A DNA stretch of 57,876 bases from Flavivirga rizhaonensis (GTDB lineage: Bacteria > Bacteroidota > Bacteroidia > Flavobacteriales > Flavobacteriaceae). Made by a program: the position numbers and the translations under genes. This document shows positions 36,011-46,125 of this stretch, one piece after another (position 1 is the first letter of the stretch; every line of letters begins with the position of its first letter). The stretch covers positions 1 through 57,876 of the forward strand of contig NZ_SRSO01000030.1 of the NCBI RefSeq assembly GCF_004791695.1, given 5' to 3'. The notes under the pieces are model-generated. The model did no database searches. It was not told where the DNA came from and saw only the letters and a list, made by a program, of their open reading frames with translations.

Positions 36011-39000
36011 GTGTCTTATATTAAATATTTAGTTTTTATTATTGCTTTTATAGGTGTTTCTAATGCCCAAAATCCTGGTGTTTTTGTTCATTTAACAACA
36101 GAAAATGGCTTATCGCAAAGCGATGTTAATTGCATATATCAAGACAATCATGGGTTTATGTGGTTTGGTACTCATGATGGACTTAATAGATATGATGGTT
36201 ATAAATTCAGGGTTTTTAAACCAGATAAAAACAACTCTAATAGCATAAGCAGCAATTTAATTTGGCAGATTGTAGGTGATAGTAAAGGTGGTTTGTGGAT
36301 TGGAACAACAGGGAATGGCATGAGTTACTTCAATCAAGCTAAAGAGAAGTTTACTAATTATAAGCATAATGAAAGTGATGCCAATAGTTTAATAAGTAAC
36401 CATATAAGCACTATTTATACCGATAGTAAGGATCGATTATGGATTGGTACAGATAAAGGAGTAGATATGGTTGATTTAAAAAAACCATTGGACTCAATAA
36501 AATTTAATCATTACGAAATTTATAACAATAAAACACTTTTGCCTCAAAACAATACTGTTTATTCAATTTATGAAGACAAATACAAACAAATATGGATAGG
36601 TGGGGCTAAAGGATTATCTAAATTATCCAGAGATAAGAATGGTGACTTATATTTTCAATCTGCTAACCAAACTTTAAATTTGCCTAAAGTACGAGTTGTG
36701 TCAATTTGTGAAGATAGTTATGGGAATTTAATTGCAGGAACTACTAGGGGTGTATTTATTATTAAATCAAAATCAGATACATACAAAATTCAGAAAATTT
36801 ATGGAGGCATTATTAATCAAATTTTAACATACAAAGAAAATATTTGGTTAGGAACAGATGATGGATTGATGCAATATGAAAATATTTCGAATTTAAATGT
36901 TCCTACGTTAAAGCATCATTATAAGTATAACCCTAAAGACCCAAAAAGGGGTTTAAGTAAAAACAACATTAAATCTTTATTTATAGACCGTACGGGAATT
37001 ATTTGGGTTGGTGTAAATGGAGGAGGGGTTAATAAATTTGATCCAGACAGAAAGCAATTTCAGCATATTAGAAAAACGTTGGATTCTAATAGTTTGAGCA
37101 ATGATAAAGTTCGTTCAATATTTGAAGATAGTAATGGTTACTTATGGATAGGTACCGAAGGGGGAGGTTTGAATATGCTTAAAAAAAATTTAAATGGGTC
37201 TATACATGAAGGGTTTATAAATTTAAAAAAGGTTCTTAAGCCTTTTGTTATTCGAGAAATTAAAATAGACGGAAAGAAGAAACTTTTAATAGGTGCAGAA
37301 AACGGCCCTGGCCTTTATGAATTAGATATTACAAATCCAGATCAAATTTCAGATAACAGTATTAAAGAAGTTAAAGAAATTGGTACAAGTGCATTTTCAA
37401 TTCTTGAAGATTCCAATAAAAATATATGGATTGGTACCTACAACAGAGGGGTTCATAGGTGGCTAGCTACCGACAAATCTAATGAGTATAAAAAGGATAT
37501 TTTATCTGAAAATGAAAATATACCTTTTAGTATATCGAATAATATAATCCGCGATATTATTGAAGACTCTAAGGGCAATATATGGTTTGCAACCGGAGAT
37601 GGTTTGTCTAAGCTATCTTTAACTGAAGTACGTGCTAAGCAACCTAAATTTCAAGTTTATAAGAATATAAAAAATGATACAGAAAGTATTAGTCATGATT
37701 ATATATTAACCGTATTCGAAAGTAATTCAGGCGATATTTGGGCTGGAACTCTAGGAGGCGGTCTATGTAAATTTATACCGTCTACAGACGGTAAAACAGA
37801 TCGTTTTAAAACATATTCTGAAAAAGATGGGCTGCCCAACAACGTCATTAAAGCCATGTTGGAAGATGATGAAGGTAACTTGTGGTTATCAACAAATAAA
37901 GGCTTGTCCCGATTTAATATAAGCGATGAAACCTTTAAGAATTTTGATGTTAATGATGGTTTGCAAGGTAATGAATTTAGTGAATTGGCAAGTTTTAAAC
38001 GAAGTACAGGAGAGCTGTTATTTGGTGGTGTTAATGGCGTTACTGTGTTTTATCCTAATAGTTTAAAAGAAAACATAGTAAATGCCGAAACTGTTTTAAC
38101 AAGTTTTTCGATATTCAATAAGCCTATTTCTATTGGAGAGAAAATGAATGGTAGGGTTGTTTTAGATAAATCTATAAACGATATTGATACTGTAGAACTT
38201 AAGCATCGCGAGAATAGTTTTTCATTCGAATTTGCAGCGTTGCACTATGCGGCACCTTTAAAAAACAAATATGCTTATAAGTTAGAAGGTTTTAATGAAG
38301 ATTGGATACATACCTCTTCAGAGAATCGTTTTGCTACTTATACAAACCTGCAACCAGGTACGTACACATTAAAAGTTAAAGCCTCTAATAATGACGGTGT
38401 ATGGGATGATACGCCTACGGAGTTAACAATAAAAGTAATTCCACCTTTTTGGCGTACTACATGGGCATACATGATCTACACGCTCTTAGCTTTAGGTTGC
38501 TTGTTGGCTTTCAGACGATATACCATCATTAGTTCTACCAAAAAGCATCAACTGGAACTTGAGCATCTTGAAAAGGAAAAGAATGAAGAATTACATCGTT
38601 TAAAACTTGAGTTTTTTACCAACATATCACATGAGTTTAGAACGCCGTTAACTTTAATAAATGGCCCTTTAGAATATTTAAAAAAGAATGTTGGGAATAT
38701 TACGTCTAAGGAAGCGAATCGTCAGTATGTACTTATGCAGAAAAATACGGACTATTTATTACGGTTAATAAATCAGTTGTTAGATTTTAGGAAAATGGAT
38801 AAAGGAAAAATGAATCTGGTTCTAAACAAAAGCGACATTGTTGAATTCCTTAAGGAAGTTGCAGAACCATTTCAATTTTTAAGTAGAAAGAAAATGATTG
38901 ATTTTAAATTAAAGTCTACAAAAGAATCAATCACGACATGGTTTGATGCTGATGCTTTAGAAAAAATTGTAAACAACCTTTTATCTAATGCTTTTAAGTT

Positions 39001-40246
39001 TACACCAGAAAAAGGCTCTATTACTTTACAAATATTCGAGGGTATAGATTTTAAACCTTCAAAAACATTGAAACCTGAAATCGATGAGTCAAATTATTTG
39101 GTTATTCAAGTGAAAGATTCCGGACCTGGCATTCCTCAACATCGAATTAAACATATTTTTGAAAGATTTTATACAGATATAGGAAGAAAAGAATTAAATG
39201 CAAAAGGAGCGGGTATCGGTCTGTCATTTACAAAAAATCTAGTAGAATTACATAAAGGGCATATCGATGTTCAAAGTGATAGTGAAAATGGCACCACCTT
39301 TTTAGTTTGGTTACCAAAAGATAAAAAGTCTTATGAAAATAACGATCAAATAGATTTTCACTATACATTAGATGATAATTCATTAGCTAATCAAGTAGAT
39401 GCAGAATCGCATGCTATTGGTGTTTTAGATGATATTGTAGATAAAAATGTATCCAGAATGCGTTCTAAATTGCCTGTATTGTTAATAGTTGATGATAATC
39501 CAGACATTAGGTCTTTTTTAAAAAATAGTCTTGGAGAAAAATATTATATATATGAAGCTGAAGATGGTAAACAAGGTTTCGATTTATCAAAAAAGGTTAT
39601 GCCAAATATTATTATTACAGATTTAATGATGCCAGTCATGGATGGCGTAGAGCTATGTAATAAATTAAAAACAACACAAGAAACCAGTCATATACCAATA
39701 ATCATGCTTACTGCAAAAATGTCTCAGGAATGGGAAATTCAAGGCCTTAAAACAGGAGCAGATACTTATATTAGGAAACCATTTTCAGTTGAATTAATTG
39801 AGTTGAAAATAGCTAATATTTTAAGGCATAGGGAAGAGTTAAGAAGACGATTTAATAGGGAAATAACATTACAGCCAGAAGAAGTCACAGTAACCTCCTC
39901 TGACGAAAAGTTTTTGCAAAAGGCTATTGGTATTGTTGAGAAAAATATGGTTAATTCGGAATTTAGTGTAGAGTTATTAGTTAAAGAAATGAGTATAAGC
40001 AGAAGTAACTTATACTTAAAAACAAAAGAGCTAACGGGTTTGTCTTCTAGTGAATTTATAAGAAATATTCGTTTAAAGCGTGCTGTACAATTATTAGAAA
40101 AGAGTGATTTATCGGTTAAAGAAATTATGTATATGACTGGGTTTAGTACAGCGTCCTATTTTTCAAAATGTTTCAAAAAGCAATTTGGAGTTATCCCTAG
40201 CAAATATATTAAAAGCACAAATTTGATTAATGCCGATAACGATTAA
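36011..40246 (+). CDS. Hybrid two-component system regulator (HTCS)
   Basis: A 1411-residue single-chain sensor and regulator, probably started by GTG at 36011 since an in-frame stop lies just upstream. Signal peptide, then periplasmic two-component propeller repeats (repeated GLSQSDVNCIYQDNHGFMWF-like units, about 25-690) and a Y_Y_Y domain (about 715-805). One membrane span lies at about 816-836. The kinase has phospho-His near 873 (NISHEFRTPL) and ATPase boxes NNLLSNAFKFTP and GAGIGLSFTKNLV. The receiver has Asp near 1202 (ITDLMMPVMDG). An AraC-type DNA-binding domain is at about 1305-1411. HTCS proteins sense oligosaccharides directly and switch on nearby PUL genes. It precedes the sulfatase/GH2/GH28 block and adds a second control route beside the sigma/anti-sigma pair. 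Confidence 0.95.
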   Translation: MSYIKYLVFIIAFIGVSNAQNPGVFVHLTTENGLSQSDVNCIYQDNHGFMWFGTHDGLNRYDGYKFRVFKPDKNNSNSISSNLIWQIVGDSKGGLWIGTTGNGMSYFNQAKEKFTNYKHNESDANSLISNHISTIYTDSKDRLWIGTDKGVDMVDLKKPLDSIKFNHYEIYNNKTLLPQNNTVYSIYEDKYKQIWIGGAKGLSKLSRDKNGDLYFQSANQTLNLPKVRVVSICEDSYGNLIAGTTRGVFIIKSKSDTYKIQKIYGGIINQILTYKENIWLGTDDGLMQYENISNLNVPTLKHHYKYNPKDPKRGLSKNNIKSLFIDRTGIIWVGVNGGGVNKFDPDRKQFQHIRKTLDSNSLSNDKVRSIFEDSNGYLWIGTEGGGLNMLKKNLNGSIHEGFINLKKVLKPFVIREIKIDGKKKLLIGAENGPGLYELDITNPDQISDNSIKEVKEIGTSAFSILEDSNKNIWIGTYNRGVHRWLATDKSNEYKKDILSENENIPFSISNNIIRDIIEDSKGNIWFATGDGLSKLSLTEVRAKQPKFQVYKNIKNDTESISHDYILTVFESNSGDIWAGTLGGGLCKFIPSTDGKTDRFKTYSEKDGLPNNVIKAMLEDDEGNLWLSTNKGLSRFNISDETFKNFDVNDGLQGNEFSELASFKRSTGELLFGGVNGVTVFYPNSLKENIVNAETVLTSFSIFNKPISIGEKMNGRVVLDKSINDIDTVELKHRENSFSFEFAALHYAAPLKNKYAYKLEGFNEDWIHTSSENRFATYTNLQPGTYTLKVKASNNDGVWDDTPTELTIKVIPPFWRTTWAYMIYTLLALGCLLAFRRYTIISSTKKHQLELEHLEKEKNEELHRLKLEFFTNISHEFRTPLTLINGPLEYLKKNVGNITSKEANRQYVLMQKNTDYLLRLINQLLDFRKMDKGKMNLVLNKSDIVEFLKEVAEPFQFLSRKKMIDFKLKSTKESITTWFDADALEKIVNNLLSNAFKFTPEKGSITLQIFEGIDFKPSKTLKPEIDESNYLVIQVKDSGPGIPQHRIKHIFERFYTDIGRKELNAKGAGIGLSFTKNLVELHKGHIDVQSDSENGTTFLVWLPKDKKSYENNDQIDFHYTLDDNSLANQVDAESHAIGVLDDIVDKNVSRMRSKLPVLLIVDDNPDIRSFLKNSLGEKYYIYEAEDGKQGFDLSKKVMPNIIITDLMMPVMDGVELCNKLKTTQETSHIPIIMLTAKMSQEWEIQGLKTGADTYIRKPFSVELIELKIANILRHREELRRRFNREITLQPEEVTVTSSDEKFLQKAIGIVEKNMVNSEFSVELLVKEMSISRSNLYLKTKELTGLSSSEFIRNIRLKRAVQLLEKSDLSVKEIMYMTGFSTASYFSKCFKKQFGVIPSKYIKSTNLINADND

Positions 40247-40260
40247 GAGGATTCTTAATC
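40241..40260 (+). terminator. Hairpin at the end of the regulator gene
   Basis: A perfect 8-base stem, GATTAAGA at 40241-40248 and TCTTAATC at 40253-40260, with loop GGAT and then a T-rich stretch. The stem includes the stop codon of the regulator. Probably a weak terminator. Confidence 0.5.
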
Positions 40261-40408
40261 ATTTGTTTTAGTTTAAAAATCATTTGTAGTAACTAGTTGT
40301 AATACTATTATTCATTTTTGTAATGGTCTATGGGATTATATTATTCTGTTTTTATAATGCTTGCTTTCGTTTTAAAAGCGAGGATTATTATTTTAAATTG
40401 CATCTAGT

Positions 40409-41929
40409 ATGAAAGTGAAAATCTGTATTGTTTTTACCATTTTTTTTATTGTAAGTTGTAACCAAACAACCAAAAAAGGTAATGATGGGGAAAAACCTAA
40501 TATTGTATTCATTTTTACAGATGATCAAACGTATTCTTCAATTCACGCTTTAGGCAATAACGAAATTATCACACCCGCTATGGATAATATGGTTAGTTCA
40601 GGTACAACCTTTACCCATGCCTATAATATGGGGTCGTGGAGCGGTGCGGTGTGTGCGGCTTCAAGAGCTATGATTATGTCTGGAAGGTTTGTATGGAGAG
40701 CCAATGACTATAGAAAAAACTGGTTAAAAAAAGATTCTATTTCGCTAAGTAAAACATGGGGAAAACTCATGGAATCTGCGGGTTACGATACTTATATGAC
40801 AGGAAAATGGCACATAGATGCTAAAGCCGATGATGTTTTCAAGCATACAGTACACGTTCGTCCAGGAATGCCCAATGATAGTTGGACTCACGAAATAATG
40901 GCTTCCAAGTTTGATTCTATGCCAGCATTAAAAAGGGGAGGTTCAGGCGTTATTATGCCCGTTGGCTATAACCGTCCATTACATGTGAATGATACCACTT
41001 GGAGTCCTACAGATACAAAATTTGGCGGATTTTGGGAAGGAGGAAAACATTGGAGCGAAGTTTTAAAAGATGATGCTATCAATTTTATAGATAAAGCGAA
41101 AACTAAAGACGCACCGTTTTTTATGTATTTGGCCTTTAATGCACCACACGATCCCAGACAAGCACCTCAGGAATTCCAAGATATGTACGATATTAATAAG
41201 ATTTCCGTGCCAAAAAGTTATTTACCAGAGTATCCTTATAGACACAATATTGAAAACAGTAACGATTTAAGGGACGAGGCTCTGGCACCATTTCCAAGAA
41301 CAGAATATGCCATAAAAGTACATACTAAAGAATATTATGCTAGTATTACACATGTAGATGCTCAAATAAAATTAATTCTTGAAGCACTTCAAAAATCCGG
41401 AAAAATGAATAACACCTATATTTTCCTCACAGCAGATCATGGTTTAGCTATGGGCAGACATGGTTTACTGGGGAAACAAAGTTTATTCGATCATAGTATT
41501 CGTCCACCAATGCTAGTTATAGGACCAGATATTCCCAAAAACAAAAAAGTGAATGCAGATGTTTATTTACAAGATATTATGGCAACATCTTTAGAAATAG
41601 CAGGTGTTAAAAAACCAACCTATGTAGAATTTAACAGTTTTTTAGATATTGCTAAAGGAACAACAGATAAAAGCCATTACAATGCTATTTACGGTGCCTA
41701 TCTTGATGTACAGCGTATGATTAGAAAAGATGGTTATAAATTATTGGTGTACCCTAATATTGATAAAATACTCTTATTTGATTTGAAGAACGACCCAGAG
41801 GAAATGAACAACATTGCAGACAATCCTTCAAATAAAGAAAGAGTTAAGACATTGTTCGAAGAATTGATTCAGCTTCAAAAAGATATGGATGACCCAGTGA
41901 ATTTGGAAGGACTTTACAATACGTTATAA
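40409..41929 (+). CDS. Family S1 sulfatase (lipoprotein)
   Basis: A 506-residue formylglycine-dependent sulfatase with a lipoprotein signal (FIVSC). Conserved parts are NIVFIFTDDQTYSS (metal-binding Asp pair), the activation motif CAASRAMIMSGR with the Cys to be converted to formylglycine near residue 82, GKWHID, FFMYLAFNAPHDPRQAPQE and TADHGLAMGRHGLLGKQ. It removes sulfate esters from a sugar. It is the first gene of the block after the HTCS and resembles the sulfatase at 47846-49399 in several stretches, so the two are likely relatives with different positional specificity. No sulfatase-maturing enzyme is in the window. Confidence 0.93.
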   Translation: MKVKICIVFTIFFIVSCNQTTKKGNDGEKPNIVFIFTDDQTYSSIHALGNNEIITPAMDNMVSSGTTFTHAYNMGSWSGAVCAASRAMIMSGRFVWRANDYRKNWLKKDSISLSKTWGKLMESAGYDTYMTGKWHIDAKADDVFKHTVHVRPGMPNDSWTHEIMASKFDSMPALKRGGSGVIMPVGYNRPLHVNDTTWSPTDTKFGGFWEGGKHWSEVLKDDAINFIDKAKTKDAPFFMYLAFNAPHDPRQAPQEFQDMYDINKISVPKSYLPEYPYRHNIENSNDLRDEALAPFPRTEYAIKVHTKEYYASITHVDAQIKLILEALQKSGKMNNTYIFLTADHGLAMGRHGLLGKQSLFDHSIRPPMLVIGPDIPKNKKVNADVYLQDIMATSLEIAGVKKPTYVEFNSFLDIAKGTTDKSHYNAIYGAYLDVQRMIRKDGYKLLVYPNIDKILLFDLKNDPEEMNNIADNPSNKERVKTLFEELIQLQKDMDDPVNLEGLYNTL

Positions 41930-41973
41930 TTTGAATCAGTACGAATTCACAATAAATAATTAAATCGAATTAA

Positions 41974-44457
41974 ATGAAAAATTTCAAACTATACTATACT
42001 ATCTGTATACTTGCAGGGACTTTACTGGTTATGTCCTGTCAATCAAATACAAAAAAGCCTTCATTTGTAGCGGATCAAAATTTTAATAAAGATTGGCTAT
42101 TTCAAAAAGATACGATTGTGGGAGCTGAGAATAGTAGCTTTGATGATAGTGGTTGGCGAAAATTAAATGTACCACATGATTGGGCTATCGAAGGACCATT
42201 TAGTAATGTGCATAATGCCAGAAATGGTGGATTACCTATTGATGGTATAGCTTGGTACAGAAAACATTTTACCATTGATGAAGCACACCAAAATAAGCAA
42301 ATTTCTGTGGAGTTCGATGGTGTTATGGATAATGCTACAGTTTATATTAATGGTAAATTTGTTGGCGAAAGGCATTACGGATACATTGGGTTTGAATGCG
42401 ATTTAACGTCACATATTAAGTTTGGGGAAGATAATGTTATTGCCGTAAAATTAGCTCCAGAGGTATTGTCTGAACGATGGTATCCAGGTGCAGGTATTTA
42501 CAGAAATGTGCGTTTAAAAATAAATAATGCCCTTCACATCCCACAGTGGGGGACTTTTGTTACAACACCAACTGTTACAGATAGGCAAGCTACTGTAAGC
42601 ATAAAAACTAAAATCAAAAATGCTAGGAATGCGTTAGCAAAGGCAACTTTGGAAACCATCATAATAGACCCTAATGGAACTATTGTGGCTTCAGCTTCAG
42701 AAGCTATTACTGTTGAAAAAACGACAGAAAATGAAGTTACTCAAAATATTGAAATTGATAACCCATTAAAATGGGGCATTTACGAACCTAATTTATATTC
42801 AGCAACCAGTCAAATTAAAGTCGGTGGTGTTATTGTAGATGAATATAAAACAGAATTTGGTATTAGAACCATTCATTTCAATAAAGAAAAAGGATTTATT
42901 TTAAACGGAAAACCGGTGGAGTTTAATGGGGTTTGCATGCACCACGATTTAGGTCCACTAGGAGCAGCTGTTAATTACAGAGCCACAGAACGCCAAATGC
43001 AAATGATGAAGGATATGGGGGTTAATGCATTAAGAACGAGCCATAATCCACCATCAACTGAGATGTTGCAAGTTTGTGATCGATTAGGAATTGTGGTAAT
43101 AGATGAAGCTTTCGATGAATGGAAAATAGCTAAAGTACCTAACGGGTATCACAAATATTTTGATAAATGGCATGAGAAAGATTTACGGGATATGATAAAA
43201 AGAGACCGCAACCATCCGTCTGTTGTCATGTGGAGTATAGGAAACGAAATTTTAGAACAATCAAAAAAAGATGGCTGGAAATTAGCGAAGCATTTAAATG
43301 ATATTTGTCATGATGAAGATGATAGCAGACCAACAACCGCTGGGTTTAACTATTATCCTGCTTCTTTTGAGAATAAGTTGGCTTATCAGGTAGACGTGGT
43401 AGGCGTAAATTACAAACCATCCTTTTATGGAGAAATAAGGTCACAAAACCCAGATATGATATACTATGGGTCTGAAACGTCTTCTCAAACAAGTAGTCGA
43501 GGGGTGTACCACTTACCTTTGGAATACAAACATAGAAAAGAAACCTTTCAAGTATCCAGTCACGATGAAACCACTGGTCCTAAATGGGCATATCCACCAG
43601 ATGTAGAGTTTGATGCGCAGGAACAAAATCCAACATCACTTGGAGAATTTATTTGGACAGGTTTCGATTATTTGGGAGAACCAACGCCTTACGGAGGCAG
43701 AGATAACTCAACAAATGGCTATTGGAACGATGACTGGCCATCGCGTTCATCGTATTTTGCACCAGTAGATTTGTGTGGATTTCCAAAAGATAGGTATTAC
43801 TTATATCAAAGTCAATGGATAACAGAACCTATGGTACATGTACTACCGCATTGGAATTGGAAAGAAGGTATGATAATTCCTGTCTATTCTTATACAAATT
43901 GTGAGGAAGTAGAATTATTTGTGAATGGAAAATCCTTTGGAAAGAAAGTAAAGGGTAAAGATTTTACTATGATTCATGCGGAGTATAATGGATTTGAAAA
44001 GGGCATGTACAAGTCTAAATATAGATTGTCGTGGAATGTGCCTTTCGAGAAAGGGAATATAAAAGTTGTTGGTTATATAGGGGGTAAAGAAGTGACTACA
44101 AAAGAAATTAAAACTGCAGGTAAGCCAGCCAAAATTAAGTTGAATGCTGATAGGATTGATATCAATGCTGATGGTGTGGATTTATCATTTGTTACAGTTA
44201 GAATAGAAGACAAAGACGGTAATTTATGTCCAGAGGCTTCTAATTTAGTGAATTTTAATGTTGAAGGAGAAGGAACTTTAACAGCAGTTGGTAATGGGAA
44301 TGCAGCTTCATTAGAAGCTTTCCAAGAAAATTACAGAAAAGCGTTTAGTGGACAATGTTTAGCAATAGTTAAAGCTACTGAAAATGCAGGAACTATTAAA
44401 GTCACAGCGACTTCCAATGGATTAGAATCTGACGTTATTTCTATCATATCAAAATAG
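41974..44457 (+). CDS. GH2 beta-galactosidase-like lipoprotein
   Basis: An 827-residue exo-glycosidase with lipobox LLVMSC. Domains: sugar-binding jelly roll (about 30-200, WRKLNVPHDWAIEGPF and GAGIYRNVRLKI), Ig-like domain (about 205-310), TIM barrel (about 310-600), DUF4982 (about 630-710) and a final Ig-like/C5 domain. The acid/base Glu is in WSIGNEILEQ near 425. The nucleophile Glu is in YYGSETSSQTSSRG near 501. The sequence context (RTSHNPPS, GEFIWTGFDYLGEPTPYGG) is that of Bacteroidota beta-galactosidases. It would remove terminal beta-galactose after desulfation. It starts 44 bases after the sulfatase, so the two are probably one transcript. Confidence 0.92.
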   Translation: MKNFKLYYTICILAGTLLVMSCQSNTKKPSFVADQNFNKDWLFQKDTIVGAENSSFDDSGWRKLNVPHDWAIEGPFSNVHNARNGGLPIDGIAWYRKHFTIDEAHQNKQISVEFDGVMDNATVYINGKFVGERHYGYIGFECDLTSHIKFGEDNVIAVKLAPEVLSERWYPGAGIYRNVRLKINNALHIPQWGTFVTTPTVTDRQATVSIKTKIKNARNALAKATLETIIIDPNGTIVASASEAITVEKTTENEVTQNIEIDNPLKWGIYEPNLYSATSQIKVGGVIVDEYKTEFGIRTIHFNKEKGFILNGKPVEFNGVCMHHDLGPLGAAVNYRATERQMQMMKDMGVNALRTSHNPPSTEMLQVCDRLGIVVIDEAFDEWKIAKVPNGYHKYFDKWHEKDLRDMIKRDRNHPSVVMWSIGNEILEQSKKDGWKLAKHLNDICHDEDDSRPTTAGFNYYPASFENKLAYQVDVVGVNYKPSFYGEIRSQNPDMIYYGSETSSQTSSRGVYHLPLEYKHRKETFQVSSHDETTGPKWAYPPDVEFDAQEQNPTSLGEFIWTGFDYLGEPTPYGGRDNSTNGYWNDDWPSRSSYFAPVDLCGFPKDRYYLYQSQWITEPMVHVLPHWNWKEGMIIPVYSYTNCEEVELFVNGKSFGKKVKGKDFTMIHAEYNGFEKGMYKSKYRLSWNVPFEKGNIKVVGYIGGKEVTTKEIKTAGKPAKIKLNADRIDINADGVDLSFVTVRIEDKDGNLCPEASNLVNFNVEGEGTLTAVGNGNAASLEAFQENYRKAFSGQCLAIVKATENAGTIKVTATSNGLESDVISIISK

Positions 44458-44478
44458 TTTAATATTGTTTTTACAACA

Positions 44479-44510
44479 AGACCTGACAGGTTTTAAAACC
44501 TGTCAGGTCT
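44479..44510. repeat. Perfect 32-base intergenic palindrome
   Basis: The left arm AGACCTGACAGGTTTT at 44479-44494 is followed directly by its exact reverse complement at 44495-44510. Between the GH2 and GH28 genes it can form a 16-base-pair stem and may act as a bidirectional terminator. Palindromes of this type recur between genes in Flavobacteriaceae. Confidence 0.8.
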
Positions 44511-44610
44511 AAGATCTAAATATAATTTAAGGTCCTTTATGCTTACCTCAATTTTATCATGTACTTAAAAAGATTATTACTTTTTAGATAACTGCATTAA
44601 ATAAATCATA

Positions 44611-46002
44611 ATGAAAAGAATCGCGCTAATCTTATTAATCAGTTTCAATCTTCATGTTTTTGCAAAAGAATACAATGTACTAGACTATGGAGCCAAAGGA
44701 GATGGTATTACTTTAGACACAAAAGCTGTTCAAAGGGCTATTGATTTATGCTCTAAAAATGGTGGCGGAAAAGTTTTAATTCCATCTGGGAAAACCGTTG
44801 TAATTGGTACCATCTATTTAAAAAACTTTGTCACCTTACATATTGAAAATGGTGGGGTATTATTGGGGAGTACAAACTATGAGGATTACACAACCAATAC
44901 GCATAAAAATACCTATAAAGACGAACCCCACATGGATCGTTGTTTAATTTTTGCGAAAGATGCCAAATCCTTTGCCATTGAAGGTTATGGAACTATTGAT
45001 GCTAACGGCTACACTAAGAATTTTACTGCAAAAAAGAATGGACGCCCAATGATGATGCGTTTTTTTAATTGTAATGATATTCATTTAAAAGATGTCACCC
45101 TTAAAAACCCAGCTTCATGGACATCCGCATGGTTATACTGTAATGACATTGTAGTGGACGGTATAAAAATATTAAGTCGGGTAAATAATAATGGCGATGG
45201 ATTGGATTTTGATGGATGCACCAATGTACGTGTCGCTAACTCTGCTTTCGATACTAGTGATGATTCTATTTGTTTACAAACATCAAATCCAGAAAAACCT
45301 TGTAAAAATATCGTTATAACCAATTGCATATTTACAAGTAAATGGGCAGGCATGCGTATAGGTTTGGCATCTCGTGGAGATTTTGAATCCGTTACAGTTA
45401 GTAATTGTACGTTTCATGATATTGAAGATTCTGGCTTAAAGATTCAGATGAATGAAGGCGGAGAAATGAAAAATATGGTGTTTTCAAATTTGATAATGAA
45501 AAACGTGCCAAGACCCATTTTTATGACATTTTGCCAACAGCGTGCTGGGGTCGATACTCCTGAAGACATGTTTCCAATGAAGGCGATGCATGGCTTTATT
45601 TTTAATGGGTTAATTGTAGATAATAAGGAACTGGATAAAAATTCTGCCATATTTATTACAGGAATGCCTAACCACTATATTTCCAATATTCAATTAACCA
45701 ATGTGCAAATGACCGTTTCTGGAGGAGGGAACAAAGCCGATGCAGAAAAAACAGATTTAAATGAATACACATTAGATGTTCTAAAGGGGTGGTGGCCAGA
45801 ATTTCATTTGGTAGGAACGCTGCCAGCCTCTGGTATTTATGCACGTCATATTAGCGGATTATTTATTAATAATGTACATATAAAAACGGTTTTAAAAGAC
45901 GAAAGACCTCTTGTAGTGTTTGATGACGTTGTAAATCATGATATTAAACAATTGTATTACAACCAAAAAGAAGCCGATAAAAAACACATAGTTATCAAGT
46001 AG
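44611..46002 (+). CDS. GH28-like right-handed beta-helix glycosidase A
   Basis: A 463-residue secreted protein (signal MKRIALILLISFNLHVFA) with the pectate-lyase-superfamily start YNVLDYGAKGDGITLDTKAV. Catalytic-type motifs of GH28 are NNNGDGLDFDG (Asp near 196), DTSDDSICLQ (Asp pair near 217), SRGDFE in place of the GHG loop, and SGLKIQ in place of RIK. GH28 enzymes hydrolyse galacturonan or related alpha-linked uronic or deoxy sugars. The altered GHG and RIK motifs suggest a substrate other than plain polygalacturonan. A second GH28-like gene follows after 123 bases. Confidence 0.83.
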   Translation: MKRIALILLISFNLHVFAKEYNVLDYGAKGDGITLDTKAVQRAIDLCSKNGGGKVLIPSGKTVVIGTIYLKNFVTLHIENGGVLLGSTNYEDYTTNTHKNTYKDEPHMDRCLIFAKDAKSFAIEGYGTIDANGYTKNFTAKKNGRPMMMRFFNCNDIHLKDVTLKNPASWTSAWLYCNDIVVDGIKILSRVNNNGDGLDFDGCTNVRVANSAFDTSDDSICLQTSNPEKPCKNIVITNCIFTSKWAGMRIGLASRGDFESVTVSNCTFHDIEDSGLKIQMNEGGEMKNMVFSNLIMKNVPRPIFMTFCQQRAGVDTPEDMFPMKAMHGFIFNGLIVDNKELDKNSAIFITGMPNHYISNIQLTNVQMTVSGGGNKADAEKTDLNEYTLDVLKGWWPEFHLVGTLPASGIYARHISGLFINNVHIKTVLKDERPLVVFDDVVNHDIKQLYYNQKEADKKHIVIK

Positions 46003-46125
46003 CTATTTTTCAATAATAATGAATAAATCCATTTTAACCTGTTTCTATACAGTACCTATAAAAAGTACAATAACTAATAATAGTATTGAAATAAGTCTAA
46101 AGACCATTCAAAAATTTCAGATAAA

